A stretch of DNA of 34,815 nucleotides from a bacterium (lineage in GTDB: Bacteria > Hydrothermota > UBA3073 > JACQXS01). Both the position numbers and the translations under genes were made by a program. The notes under the pieces are model-generated. The model was not told where the DNA came from. It worked only from the letters and a program-made list of their open reading frames with translations, and searched no databases. This document shows, piece after piece, positions 23,539 through 32,069 of the stretch. Location: the NCBI GenBank assembly GCA_030605695.1, contig JAUWHX010000075.1, positions 1 to 34,815 on the forward strand, written 5' to 3'. Position 1 is the first letter of the stretch. Every line of letters starts with the position of its first letter.

Positions 23539-24651
23539 ATGAAAGGTGCAATTCTGAAAATAGAAAATAGCATAGAAAAGACCATTATTGAGTTTCTGAA
23601 AAAGGGATTAGACAAGAAGCTATTTGATGTAGTTCTTATACCTGTAAAGGTACCTGCTGGTGATTCTTATGCTTGGGTTTTGGTGCAGGATAAAGCTCTT
23701 CTTGAAGATGCCAATCCTCTTCCTCCTGTTATGTTGGTTCAGGGAGCTAAAGCATTAAGCAGTATAACGAGAAGAGGGAAATCAAATAAGAAGATTGCGG
23801 CGATTATGAGACCTTGCGAGATAAGAGCATCAATTGAGCTTTCTAAACTTCAGCAAATAGATTTAGAAAATATATGTCTTATCTCAATTGATTGTCCAGG
23901 TGCATTGCCATTAAAGGATTATCTTGAAGACACAAAGAAAGGAATAGATACATTTAAAAAAGTTATCAAAGAATGGGGGAATGAATCTGTGCGTCCCATT
24001 TGTCAGATGTGCGATAAATCTGTAGGGTTATCCATACAATCGGACTTGCATATAGGGATATTTGGAGCAAAAAACAATGAAATTTATCTTATTCCGTCCA
24101 GCCAAAAAGGGAAAAGTATTTTAGAGGAAATCGGTATTCCTGCGGAAGAATCAATGGATAATTGGGAGAAAAAAACGAAGGAGTTCGTAGAAACAAGAAA
24201 GAAAAATAGGAAAAAGATTCAATCTACCTTAAGTGAAAAAGTTATGGGGTTGGATAACTTGCTGGAGACTTTTAGCAATTGTATAAATTGTCATAATTGT
24301 CAAAGTGTTTGCCCTATTTGTTATTGCAGGCAATGTTATTTTGAATCAGAGAAGATGAAACTTTCATCTGATGATTATTTAATAAGAGCAGAAAGCAAAG
24401 GTATTCTGCGATTCCTTCCTGACACCTTATTATTTCATCTTGGACGGATGACACATATGAGTCTTTCTTGCGTAGGGTGTGGAGCGTGTGAAGACGCTTG
24501 TCCTATGTCTATCAAAGTGGCACAAATATTTAGTATAGTAGGAGATAGGTCTCAAAAAGTATTTAATTATATTCCGGGTAAAAGTATTGAGGAGTCTCTT
24601 CCTCTCAAAGTTTATGAAGAAGATGAGTTTCACGATGTAGAAAAACCTTGA
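23539..24651 (+). CDS. FrhB/FdhB-like (coenzyme F420 hydrogenase/dehydrogenase beta subunit family) iron-sulfur protein, copy 1
   Basis: MRPCEIRASIELSKLQQ, DCPGALPL, CINCHNCQSVCPICYCRQC, CVGCGACEDACPMSI. Confidence 0.85.
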   Translation: MKGAILKIENSIEKTIIEFLKKGLDKKLFDVVLIPVKVPAGDSYAWVLVQDKALLEDANPLPPVMLVQGAKALSSITRRGKSNKKIAAIMRPCEIRASIELSKLQQIDLENICLISIDCPGALPLKDYLEDTKKGIDTFKKVIKEWGNESVRPICQMCDKSVGLSIQSDLHIGIFGAKNNEIYLIPSSQKGKSILEEIGIPAEESMDNWEKKTKEFVETRKKNRKKIQSTLSEKVMGLDNLLETFSNCINCHNCQSVCPICYCRQCYFESEKMKLSSDDYLIRAESKGILRFLPDTLLFHLGRMTHMSLSCVGCGACEDACPMSIKVAQIFSIVGDRSQKVFNYIPGKSIEESLPLKVYEEDEFHDVEKP

Positions 24652-24653
24652 AA

Positions 24654-25760
24654 ATGTCAAAAGTCCTAAGAATAAGCAAAGGTGCAGAACAAGGTGTGCA
24701 AGAACTTCTAAAGTTCCTTCTGGAAAGTGGGAAGGTTAAAGGAGTTCTTACCCTTACAAAGATAAACAATAATGGTGCAGTTGATTATTCACTCATTACT
24801 AACTCAGAGATGCTTAAAGATGCTTTACCACTTTTTCCTTTAATGCCTGCAAATGCTGGTAAATTGCTGTCCCGTTTTACACTGAAATCCGCACTTGCCG
24901 AACCCATTGCGGTAGTTGTAAAGCCCTGTGAACTCAGAGCATTTATAGAACTTGTAAAACGAGAACAAGGGAGTCTGGAAAACTTTTTATTTATATCATC
25001 TACTTGTGATGGAGTCTATCCACTTGAAATATCCTCTAATGGAGAAGTAGCTAAAAAACTCTCTAAATATTGGGATGCAGTCAAAAAAGGAGATATTGCT
25101 CCAGATATTAGACCTACTTGTTCCTGCTGTAAGTATTTTTTACCTTACAATGCTGATATTACGATTGCTTTGATTGGTGAGAATATTGACAAAGAATGCA
25201 AAATATTTCTGACTACTGAAAAGGGAAAGAAATCTGTAGAAGGCATGAAAGGACAGCTTGTGGAAGGAGAACTTAAAACACAAGAGGTGAAAAACTTACT
25301 TAACAAAAGAGAGGAAAACAAGAAAAAGCTTTTTGATAACCCCGCATTAATGCAGGATGGGCTCTCAGGATTGATAGAGACTTTCGGTAGATGTATAGGT
25401 TGTCATGGATGTAGCAGAGTTTGTCCTATTTGCTACTGCACACTATGTACTTTTGATTCCAAAGACTATGAAAATGAACCCTCCACTTATGAAACAGAAC
25501 TTAAGAAAAGAGGAGGTATGAGAGTTCCTCCTAATACAATACTTTATCATATTGGTAGGTTAACCCATATTGGGATTTCTTGTGTCGGATGTGGAATGTG
25601 CACAGATGTATGTCCAGTTGATATACCACTTTCAACTATCTTCCTAAAAGTAGGTGGAGAAGTCCAACAAACCTTTAATTATATCCCGGGAAAAAGTGTA
25701 GAGGAAAAAGTCCCTCTTACTATATTTGAGAAAGAGGAACTTACCGAAGTGGAGGATTGA
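24654..25760 (+). CDS. FrhB/FdhB-like iron-sulfur protein, copy 2 (tandem paralog)
   Basis: VKPCELRAFIELVKREQ, CIGCHGCSRVCPICYCTLC, CVGCGMCTDVCPVDIP; start set at ATG 24654 overlapping the previous stop. Confidence 0.85.
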   Translation: MSKVLRISKGAEQGVQELLKFLLESGKVKGVLTLTKINNNGAVDYSLITNSEMLKDALPLFPLMPANAGKLLSRFTLKSALAEPIAVVVKPCELRAFIELVKREQGSLENFLFISSTCDGVYPLEISSNGEVAKKLSKYWDAVKKGDIAPDIRPTCSCCKYFLPYNADITIALIGENIDKECKIFLTTEKGKKSVEGMKGQLVEGELKTQEVKNLLNKREENKKKLFDNPALMQDGLSGLIETFGRCIGCHGCSRVCPICYCTLCTFDSKDYENEPSTYETELKKRGGMRVPPNTILYHIGRLTHIGISCVGCGMCTDVCPVDIPLSTIFLKVGGEVQQTFNYIPGKSVEEKVPLTIFEKEELTEVED

Positions 25761-25763
25761 GAA

Positions 25764-26189
25764 ATGAAAGACGATTTTGAACCAACGATAATCGGATTCC
25801 TATGCAGATGGTGTTCTTATGCAGGTGCTGACCTTGCAGGAACGAGTAGACTTCAATATCCACCGTCTATGCTACCTATTAGAGTTATGTGCTCAAGTAG
25901 AGTAGATCCAGTTTTTATTATAACAGCTTTTTTGCGAGGTGCAGACGCAGTTTTAGTTGCAGGATGTCACCCCGGAGATTGTCACTACATAGAAGGAAAT
26001 TATTATACTCGTAGGAGATTTGCTTGCCTACGCAAAATCTTTGAAACATTGGGTATGGAGTCTGACAGAATAAGACTCTCCTGGATTAGTGCATCAGAAG
26101 GACCAAGATTTGCACAAGTAGTCACAGATTATACGGATAAGATAAAAAAGCTCGGTCCTAATCCTGCCAAAAAGGAAATCTTCCTATAA
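25764..26189 (+). CDS. MvhD-family iron-sulfur subunit (copy 2)
   Basis: IIGFLCRWCSYAGADLAGTSR...GCHPGDCHYIEGNYYTRRR; strong similarity to copy 1. Confidence 0.95.
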   Translation: MKDDFEPTIIGFLCRWCSYAGADLAGTSRLQYPPSMLPIRVMCSSRVDPVFIITAFLRGADAVLVAGCHPGDCHYIEGNYYTRRRFACLRKIFETLGMESDRIRLSWISASEGPRFAQVVTDYTDKIKKLGPNPAKKEIFL

Positions 26190-26213
26190 TTTCCCTTTAA
26201 TCTGCCACAAAAA

Positions 26214-26229
26214 CACTAAATCACTAAAT
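26214..26229. repeat. Octad repeat CACTAAAT x2 (third degenerate copy following)
   Basis: cactaaat cactaaat ttcactaa after mvhD copy 2. Confidence 0.7.
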
Positions 26230-26261
26230 TTCACTAAGGTCATAATGTAATTCTTTTAAGG

Positions 26262-26294
26262 AAACCTTATAGAGAAAACACCGACGGAAAGTCA
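26262..26294. repeat. Dispersed direct repeat, copy A (pairs with 27493-27524)
   Basis: aaaccttatagagaaaacaccgacggaaagtca versus aaaccttataaaaaaacaccgagagaaagtca. Confidence 0.8.
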
Positions 26295-26410
26295 ACATAA
26301 AAAACTTCCAGATTAACTCATTAGAAATGTTTTTCAATATTTTCAAAGAAATCCTTGACATTATAAAATCAGTTGTTAATTTTAAGATGGTTGAAAAAAG
26401 GAGGTAAATT

Positions 26411-27451
26411 ATGTTAGGACTTTTATGGGTGTTACTATTTGCAGAATGTGATGGATGTTCTGCAAAAACAAATGTTGCTGTATTTGAGTTTGAGGCAATT
26501 GGCATAGAGAAAGATTTAGTTACAACTATATCTGACCTTCTTCGTCTTGAACTATCTGAATGTGATAAATACAAAGTTATTGATAAAGGAACTATGATAG
26601 ATACTTTAGGCGAAGACTTAGTGGTTTCAAGTATGGATAAAGCGGTTGAGTACAGCGACTCTTTAGGGGCGTCGCTTGTAGTAATTGGTCATATGAGTAA
26701 ACTTGGGAATAAAATTATTATCTCTGTCTCTTTAATTAATAAATGGGAGAAGGAAAGAATATACACCGATAAGCTTACATCTTCAAGTGTCGAAGACCTT
26801 GAAACAGTAGTTAAACGATTGGCAGCCAGTTTATGCGAAATGAAGAAAGCTAAGGAAAGTGTTACGGTTGAGACTGTTACAGAAGAAGAAGCTATGCCTC
26901 GTAGGAGGAGAGAAAGCTATCACACTGCTGGGTTTATGTTAGGATATTTATTCCCTATGGGTGGCTCCTATGGCAAGAAAGTAGAAAGTGAATTATGGGA
27001 TGATGTCCGATTAGGTGGAAATATTAAAGCAATGCCCGGTGGTAGCTTTTTATATTTTTATGAAACTCCTTACTATATGGCAGAAGTGGCTTGGAGATTT
27101 CATGCAAGGAGTAACGCTTCTTTGTTTGGTGTTGGATTTTCTGGTTATCGTTTTCTATCTCTTGAGGATATTTCTCCTTACATAGGAGGTGGACTTGGAA
27201 TGAGTCGGGGAAGGCGAGTAATGAGTATTGACACAACTGATTATTATTACGATATTCCAGGAGAGAATTTTGATGGTTTAACACTTGATGTAGGTGGAGG
27301 GATAGTAGCATTTAGAACCTACGATTTTCACTTCCTTGCAAATTTGAAATACCATATTGTATTTGCAGAAGGAACTCCAAATGGATTCATATTATCTTTT
27401 GGCATCTCCTATAAGAAGAAAGGGGGGGGTGGTTGTGGTTGCGGATTTTAA
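26411..27451 (+). CDS. CsgG/TolB-N-like domain plus C-terminal beta-barrel-like domain
   Basis: NVAVFEFEAIGIEKDLVTTISDLLRLELSECDKYKVIDKGTM..ASLVVIGHMSKLGNKIIISVSLIN (CsgG-like), then outer-membrane barrel-like segments; SD aaaaggaggt. Confidence 0.72.
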   Translation: MLGLLWVLLFAECDGCSAKTNVAVFEFEAIGIEKDLVTTISDLLRLELSECDKYKVIDKGTMIDTLGEDLVVSSMDKAVEYSDSLGASLVVIGHMSKLGNKIIISVSLINKWEKERIYTDKLTSSSVEDLETVVKRLAASLCEMKKAKESVTVETVTEEEAMPRRRRESYHTAGFMLGYLFPMGGSYGKKVESELWDDVRLGGNIKAMPGGSFLYFYETPYYMAEVAWRFHARSNASLFGVGFSGYRFLSLEDISPYIGGGLGMSRGRRVMSIDTTDYYYDIPGENFDGLTLDVGGGIVAFRTYDFHFLANLKYHIVFAEGTPNGFILSFGISYKKKGGGGCGCGF

Positions 27452-27492
27452 ATATAACTGGATTCTAATCACTCTTACTTTAATCAACGATT

Positions 27493-27524
27493 AAACCTTA
27501 TAAAAAAACACCGAGAGAAAGTCA
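27493..27524. repeat. Dispersed direct repeat, copy B
   Basis: See copy A; the pair brackets the CsgG-like gene. Confidence 0.8.
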
Positions 27525-27571
27525 TTAAATATCCTTCCCCCGGTGTTAATTTTCCTGCAATTTACTAATTA

Positions 27572-29305
27572 CTATCTCAATATCGTGAGTTTTCTGGTTG
27601 CCTTGAAATCACCCACTACGAGTTTTGCAAAATAGATGCCAGTTGTCAACTCTTTTGCATTGAAGTCAACACTATAATTCCCAGCTTCTTTCTCTCCACT
27701 CACTAATGTTTTTACTTTCCTGCCAGTGATGTCATAAATCTTCAATGAGACATTGCCTTTGGCTGGTAGTTGATAGCTGATAGCTGTGGAGTTCGTTAAT
27801 GGGTTAGGGAGAATTTTCATAAATGGTAACTGGTTATTCTGCATCTCTTCAATTCCAACGAACTTACCACATATCAAGCTATCCAGAACTTTTACAGAAG
27901 AGTCCGCGATTTCCATTATCTCCATACCAAGCAGATACTCATATACTGATGAATCAACATACACCTCTGGAGAATCCACAAATATATCAATATCCTGAAG
28001 GCAAGCATTAGGACTATTAGGACAAGGTATATCACCATTCGCATCTGTCTTGGCAACAAGAAGATTAGCAGGAGTCCAAGGGGATGGCCAATCTGTATAT
28101 CCTGTAGCAGCATAAAAATCCTTCGGATATTCTATGACATACTGACCATAGTCATCTAAGTTCATTGGTGTTGCCGGACAACCTGTCAATACCTTTGACC
28201 ATTTTATCAGCCCATTTATATCAATTTTGGTCATCAGAAGGTCAAAGGAACTCGTTTTACCCGGGTCAGTGAATCCTGTAAAGACATAATTGCCATCCGA
28301 GGTATTCTCAATACACCGAGAACTGGCAATATCTGGTATAGTATAAATCCTGCAGTTCCCGAGCCATCCTACCTTTAGGTTCGGGTGTAATTTCATAACC
28401 ACGATACTTGAATCTACATCACCAGTCAGTATATAACCGGGCTGGAGGTGATCGTTCTTGATATTGTATGCACAGCTAAATCGTCCCGGAGGACTGTAAT
28501 CATAAAGCTGTCTTGTCGCAGGGTCAATGGTGCCATCAGACTTTTTCCCTTTGAATGCCAGAATGTCGGACATTGGGTATCCAGGTTCAACTTCATAACA
28601 CGACTTCCCTGCTACCACCCAAAGATTAGGAGTTGCAACACTTGAATCCTCAATAATAGAATATAGATAGTCATCTGTAGGAAACTCATCATAGAGCATT
28701 TTACCATAAGCCCGTGTCCAATTAGGAAAACCACTATCTGCAGTCACACTCATTACCAATGCATCGGAAAGACCTCCACAAGGAGCTGGCCTGCTAATCC
28801 CCTCAACATTTCCAGCAACCAGATAGTCTCCTCCATCATTGGTAATAGAATATGCGTAGTCAGCAAGGGGTCCCGTTTGATCAAACCCACAATACCTATA
28901 TCCCCATACCTTACTGCCATCACTGGCTTTTATCTTGAATATCAGAATATCTGCAAGGTCTTCCGGTGCTATCCCAGGACTGGTATATCCTGTTACCACA
29001 TAATAAGTCGTATCCTCATCATAGTCCACAATAACGGAGCGACCATAGTCATCTCCTTCATACAGAGGACCAAAGACTCTTGACCAGATTACACTTCCAT
29101 CAGCAATGCTTAACTTAGTAACCAGGACATCCAGTCCACCCAGAGGACCCATATTTGTATGTCCAACAACCACATATGCTTTATCAACAGTGTCACAAGC
29201 AATAGAATAAGCGGTATCGTTGTAAGATTCTTCACCGAATCTATCGTATGCCTTTGCCCACGGTGTCTGTCCTATTAACATCAATAAAATACTTATACTT
29301 ATCAT
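27572..29305 (-). CDS. Secreted protein with T9SS-type C-terminal sorting domain
   Basis: N-terminal signal peptide; repeated GG(D/N)Y-type blades; C-terminal PNPLTNSTAISYQLPAKGNVSLKIYDITGRKVKTLVSGEKEAGNYSVDFNAKELTTGIYFAKLVVGDFKATRKLTIL. Confidence 0.88.
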   Translation of the reverse strand: MISISILLMLIGQTPWAKAYDRFGEESYNDTAYSIACDTVDKAYVVVGHTNMGPLGGLDVLVTKLSIADGSVIWSRVFGPLYEGDDYGRSVIVDYDEDTTYYVVTGYTSPGIAPEDLADILIFKIKASDGSKVWGYRYCGFDQTGPLADYAYSITNDGGDYLVAGNVEGISRPAPCGGLSDALVMSVTADSGFPNWTRAYGKMLYDEFPTDDYLYSIIEDSSVATPNLWVVAGKSCYEVEPGYPMSDILAFKGKKSDGTIDPATRQLYDYSPPGRFSCAYNIKNDHLQPGYILTGDVDSSIVVMKLHPNLKVGWLGNCRIYTIPDIASSRCIENTSDGNYVFTGFTDPGKTSSFDLLMTKIDINGLIKWSKVLTGCPATPMNLDDYGQYVIEYPKDFYAATGYTDWPSPWTPANLLVAKTDANGDIPCPNSPNACLQDIDIFVDSPEVYVDSSVYEYLLGMEIMEIADSSVKVLDSLICGKFVGIEEMQNNQLPFMKILPNPLTNSTAISYQLPAKGNVSLKIYDITGRKVKTLVSGEKEAGNYSVDFNAKELTTGIYFAKLVVGDFKATRKLTILR

Positions 29306-29316
29306 TTTTCCTCCTC

Positions 29317-29332
29317 TCCGTCAGCTGACGGA
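29317..29332. repeat. Perfect 16-bp palindrome TCCGTCAGCTGACGGA
   Basis: Self-complementary; sits directly upstream of the SD of the T9SS-type protein gene. Confidence 0.9.
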
Positions 29333-29536
29333 TAAAAACAACAACTCCTGCAAAATTTTATATATTTCACAAACAATGGGGTTCCAACCCTCTATATTTT
29401 AGACTTCCCTCCTTTCGTTAAATCTTTCGTAGCTTGCAGGACTCATTAAAAACCACAAAGCTTAATATGTTAATTACATTATATCTACATCTTCTGGATG
29501 TCAAGAAAAAAAGAACTACTGTTATTTTTCTGGAAC

Positions 29537-29554
29537 TTCAGGAAATTTCCTGAA
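29537..29554. repeat. Perfect 18-bp palindrome TTCAGGAAATTTCCTGAA
   Basis: Self-complementary, intergenic. Confidence 0.9.
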
Positions 29555-29675
29555 ACTTACCTATATTTTTTATGATAAAAACAAGAGACTAATCCTTCAA
29601 ATATCCTTGATATACTTGCTTCCAATCTTCCCTGTTACACTAATTGTTTGGTGATTGCCAAGCAAAGAATCGTAA

Positions 29676-29849
29676 AAATGCTTCATTGGTGTAAAGTATT
29701 TTGAGAGTTTTTTATTTGACAAGGGAAGAGAAGTAATTTATGATGAATGCATAATTCATTTTTGCTTTAAGAGAAGTTCAGAGAGGTATCCAAAGGCAAT
29801 GGAATTCTTTGCTGTCGTGCAGAATGATAAATTGGTTGTCGGTATTTAG
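29676..29849 (+). pseudogene. Possible remnant of a coding sequence (open frame of about 57 codons without start codon)
   Basis: Frame reads ...VKYFESFLFDKGREVIYDECIIHFCFKRSSERYPKAMEFFAVVQNDKLVVGI* and stops 13 nt before leuC; no suitable start. Confidence 0.3.
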
Positions 29850-29862
29850 AGTTTAATTTTAC

Positions 29863-31056
29863 ATGACGATTATTGAAAGAATTTTATCTAATAAAGTCGG
29901 ACGAGAAGTTCATATTGGAGAGAGAATTTGGGTCCCGCTTGATTTAGTAACAATGCGGGATTTTGGTGGTCCTAATGCAATTTTAGAATATAAGGAAAAT
30001 TTTGGTGATGCTCCTTTATTTGACCCAGCCAAAGTGGCAATAACTTTTGATTTACATATACCTCCGAGGAATGAAAAGGTAGCACGCAATCAACAAATTT
30101 GCCGTGAATTTGCAAAAGCTACCGGAGCAAGATTGTTTGATATAAACCAAGGGATTGGACAACATATTTTATGGGAACACGGAATGGTGCAAGAAGGAGA
30201 TGCTATAATTGGGACTGACTCACATATGAACCTTCTGGGAGCTTTTGGAGCATTTGCAAGTGGAGTTGGAACTACTGATATTGTAGCTGGAATGAGATAT
30301 GGCAAGTTCTGGTACCGTGTCCCAAAAACTATAAAAATTAAACTTCGTGGGAAATCAAAGAAGTTTGTTGGTGCAAAAGATGTAATACTCTGGGTGCTGA
30401 AAAACTTAGGCACTGATGGAGCAATAAATAGAGCAGTTGAGTTTAGCGGAGATATAATTGAGCCAATAGGAGTTACAGGACGAATTACCTTAGCATCAAT
30501 GGTAACAGAGCTTTCAGGTGAAATTGGTTTTTTTCAGTCCACAGTCCACAGTCTACAGTCCACAGTAGAGTATGAAAAGGTATATGAATTTGATGTTTCG
30601 GACATTTCACCACAGATTGCTTGTCCGCATTCACCAGACAATGTAAAAGATGTTAAAGATATTGCAGGCACTCCTATAGACCAGGTATTTATAGGGAGTT
30701 GCACCAATGGGAGGTATGAGGATTTAGAGCAAGCCGCTAAGATTCTTAAGGGCAGAAAAATAAAGACGAGATTAATAATAGTTCCTGCAAGCACAAAAGT
30801 TGCACAAGAAGCTTTGAAACACGGACTTTACGAGATATTTTTTGATGCTGGGGCAGTTGTAGTAAATCCTGGTTGTTCCTTATGTACCACTGGACATCCG
30901 GGAATACTTGCTCCGGGCGAGCGTATGGTTTCCACTTCAAATCGCAATTTTATTGGGAAACTTGGCAAGGGAGGAGAAATATGGCTTGCATCACCACAAA
31001 CAGCGGCTGCATCAGCGATTAGAGGAGAAATCACAGAACCAGGAACATTATGTTAA
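29863..31056 (+). CDS. leuC: 3-isopropylmalate dehydratase/homoaconitase family large subunit
   Basis: FDLHIPPRNEKVARNQQICREFA, GTDSHMNLLGAFGAFASGVGTTDI, FIGSCTNGRYEDL, NPGCSLCTTGHPGILAPGERMVSTSNRNF. Confidence 0.93.
   Translation: MTIIERILSNKVGREVHIGERIWVPLDLVTMRDFGGPNAILEYKENFGDAPLFDPAKVAITFDLHIPPRNEKVARNQQICREFAKATGARLFDINQGIGQHILWEHGMVQEGDAIIGTDSHMNLLGAFGAFASGVGTTDIVAGMRYGKFWYRVPKTIKIKLRGKSKKFVGAKDVILWVLKNLGTDGAINRAVEFSGDIIEPIGVTGRITLASMVTELSGEIGFFQSTVHSLQSTVEYEKVYEFDVSDISPQIACPHSPDNVKDVKDIAGTPIDQVFIGSCTNGRYEDLEQAAKILKGRKIKTRLIIVPASTKVAQEALKHGLYEIFFDAGAVVVNPGCSLCTTGHPGILAPGERMVSTSNRNFIGKLGKGGEIWLASPQTAAASAIRGEITEPGTLC
30535..30569 (+). repeat. Heptad array CAGTCCA x4-5 in leuC
   Basis: cagtcca cagtcca cagtcta cagtcca cagtaga. 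Confidence 0.95.
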
Positions 31057-31538
31057 AGGGAAGAGTTTGGAAGTTTGGTAATAATATAGACACAGACCAG
31101 ATATATCCGGGAAAATATCTACCTCTTACTGATAAAAAAGAGATGGCACGACATTCAATGGAAGGAGTCCCTGAAGCAGAGAAATTTATAGAAAATGTGA
31201 AATCAGGAGATATAATAGTTGCTGGAAAAAACTTTGGATGTGGGAGCAGTAGAGAACATGCAGTCATAACAATTAAAGGAGTAGGAGTAGGATGTATAAT
31301 CGCAGAGTCTTTTGCAAGTATATTTTATCGGAATGCAATAAATCTTGGTTTACCTGTCATTGAGTGTCCGGATGTAAAATTAATTAAAGAAGGCGATTAT
31401 ATTATTGTGGACCCGGCTAAGGGAGAAATAATAAATCCTGATAAAAACGAAAGCTATAAAGGACTTCCTTTGTCCGGACTTGAACTTGAAATCATAAAAG
31501 CAGAAGGACTGCTTAATTATTTAAAGAAACACGGATGA
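31050..31538 (+). CDS. leuD: 3-isopropylmalate dehydratase/homoaconitase family small subunit
   Basis: GRVWKFGNNIDTDQIYPGKYL, GKNFGCGSSREHAVITIKGVGVGCIIAESFASIFYRNAINLGLP. Confidence 0.94.
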   Translation: MLKGRVWKFGNNIDTDQIYPGKYLPLTDKKEMARHSMEGVPEAEKFIENVKSGDIIVAGKNFGCGSSREHAVITIKGVGVGCIIAESFASIFYRNAINLGLPVIECPDVKLIKEGDYIIVDPAKGEIINPDKNESYKGLPLSGLELEIIKAEGLLNYLKKHG

Positions 31539-32047
31539 TAGATAAGAGCTATATAGAGAAAGAGTTTAGAGAGCTTCAGAAGATAAAAAATAAGTCTTTT
31601 GAAGAAGGGGTAATAAAGGTATGGATTTTGGGATGCAAAAAAGGAGGATGGGAACGGATAGATGATATTCCATTTACTCTTCTTATACCGACAAAAATAT
31701 CTTTAATCGAGCACACTCGGAGGGTTACACAAATGGCTATTTCTATTGCCGAGAAAAGAAAGGATTTGGATATGGATATTTTAATTGCAGGTGCTTTAAC
31801 TCACGATGTAGGCAAGCTTCTTGAATATACTCGGGAAGGAGACAAGATTGTAAAATCAAGGTTTGGTATGCGAGTTCGTCATCCCATTTCCGGATATGGA
31901 ATTGCACTTGAGTCAGGACTTTCTCAAGAGGTAGCTCATATCATATTTGCTCATTCGCACGAAGGAGACAAGATTGAGAGAAGCCCTGAAGCAATTGTAG
32001 TTCATCACTGTGACTTTATTGAGTTTGAGATAGCAAAAACAATTTAA
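31535..32047 (+). CDS. HD-domain phosphohydrolase
   Basis: HTRRVTQMAI...GALTHDVGKLLEY...RHPISGYGIAL...HSHEGDK, HD motif; ATGA overlap with leuD. Confidence 0.88.
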   Translation: MIDKSYIEKEFRELQKIKNKSFEEGVIKVWILGCKKGGWERIDDIPFTLLIPTKISLIEHTRRVTQMAISIAEKRKDLDMDILIAGALTHDVGKLLEYTREGDKIVKSRFGMRVRHPISGYGIALESGLSQEVAHIIFAHSHEGDKIERSPEAIVVHHCDFIEFEIAKTI

Positions 32048-32069
32048 CGATTAAGAAAGGGAGGAAAGA

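Noticed and set aside
23539-25760. FrhB-like genes as evidence of methanogenic or archaeal origin
   Set aside because: The family is widespread in bacteria; promoters, SDs, accD, purL and T9SS-type genes are bacterial.
18740-26189. Complete sHdr sulfur-oxidation pathway
   Set aside because: DsrE and TusA are present but HdrB, HdrC and lipoate-binding protein genes are not in the window.
27507-27547. Strong bidirectional terminator between the convergent genes
   Set aside because: Arms aacaccg/cggtgtt are only 7 bp with a 27-nt loop and no clear U tract.
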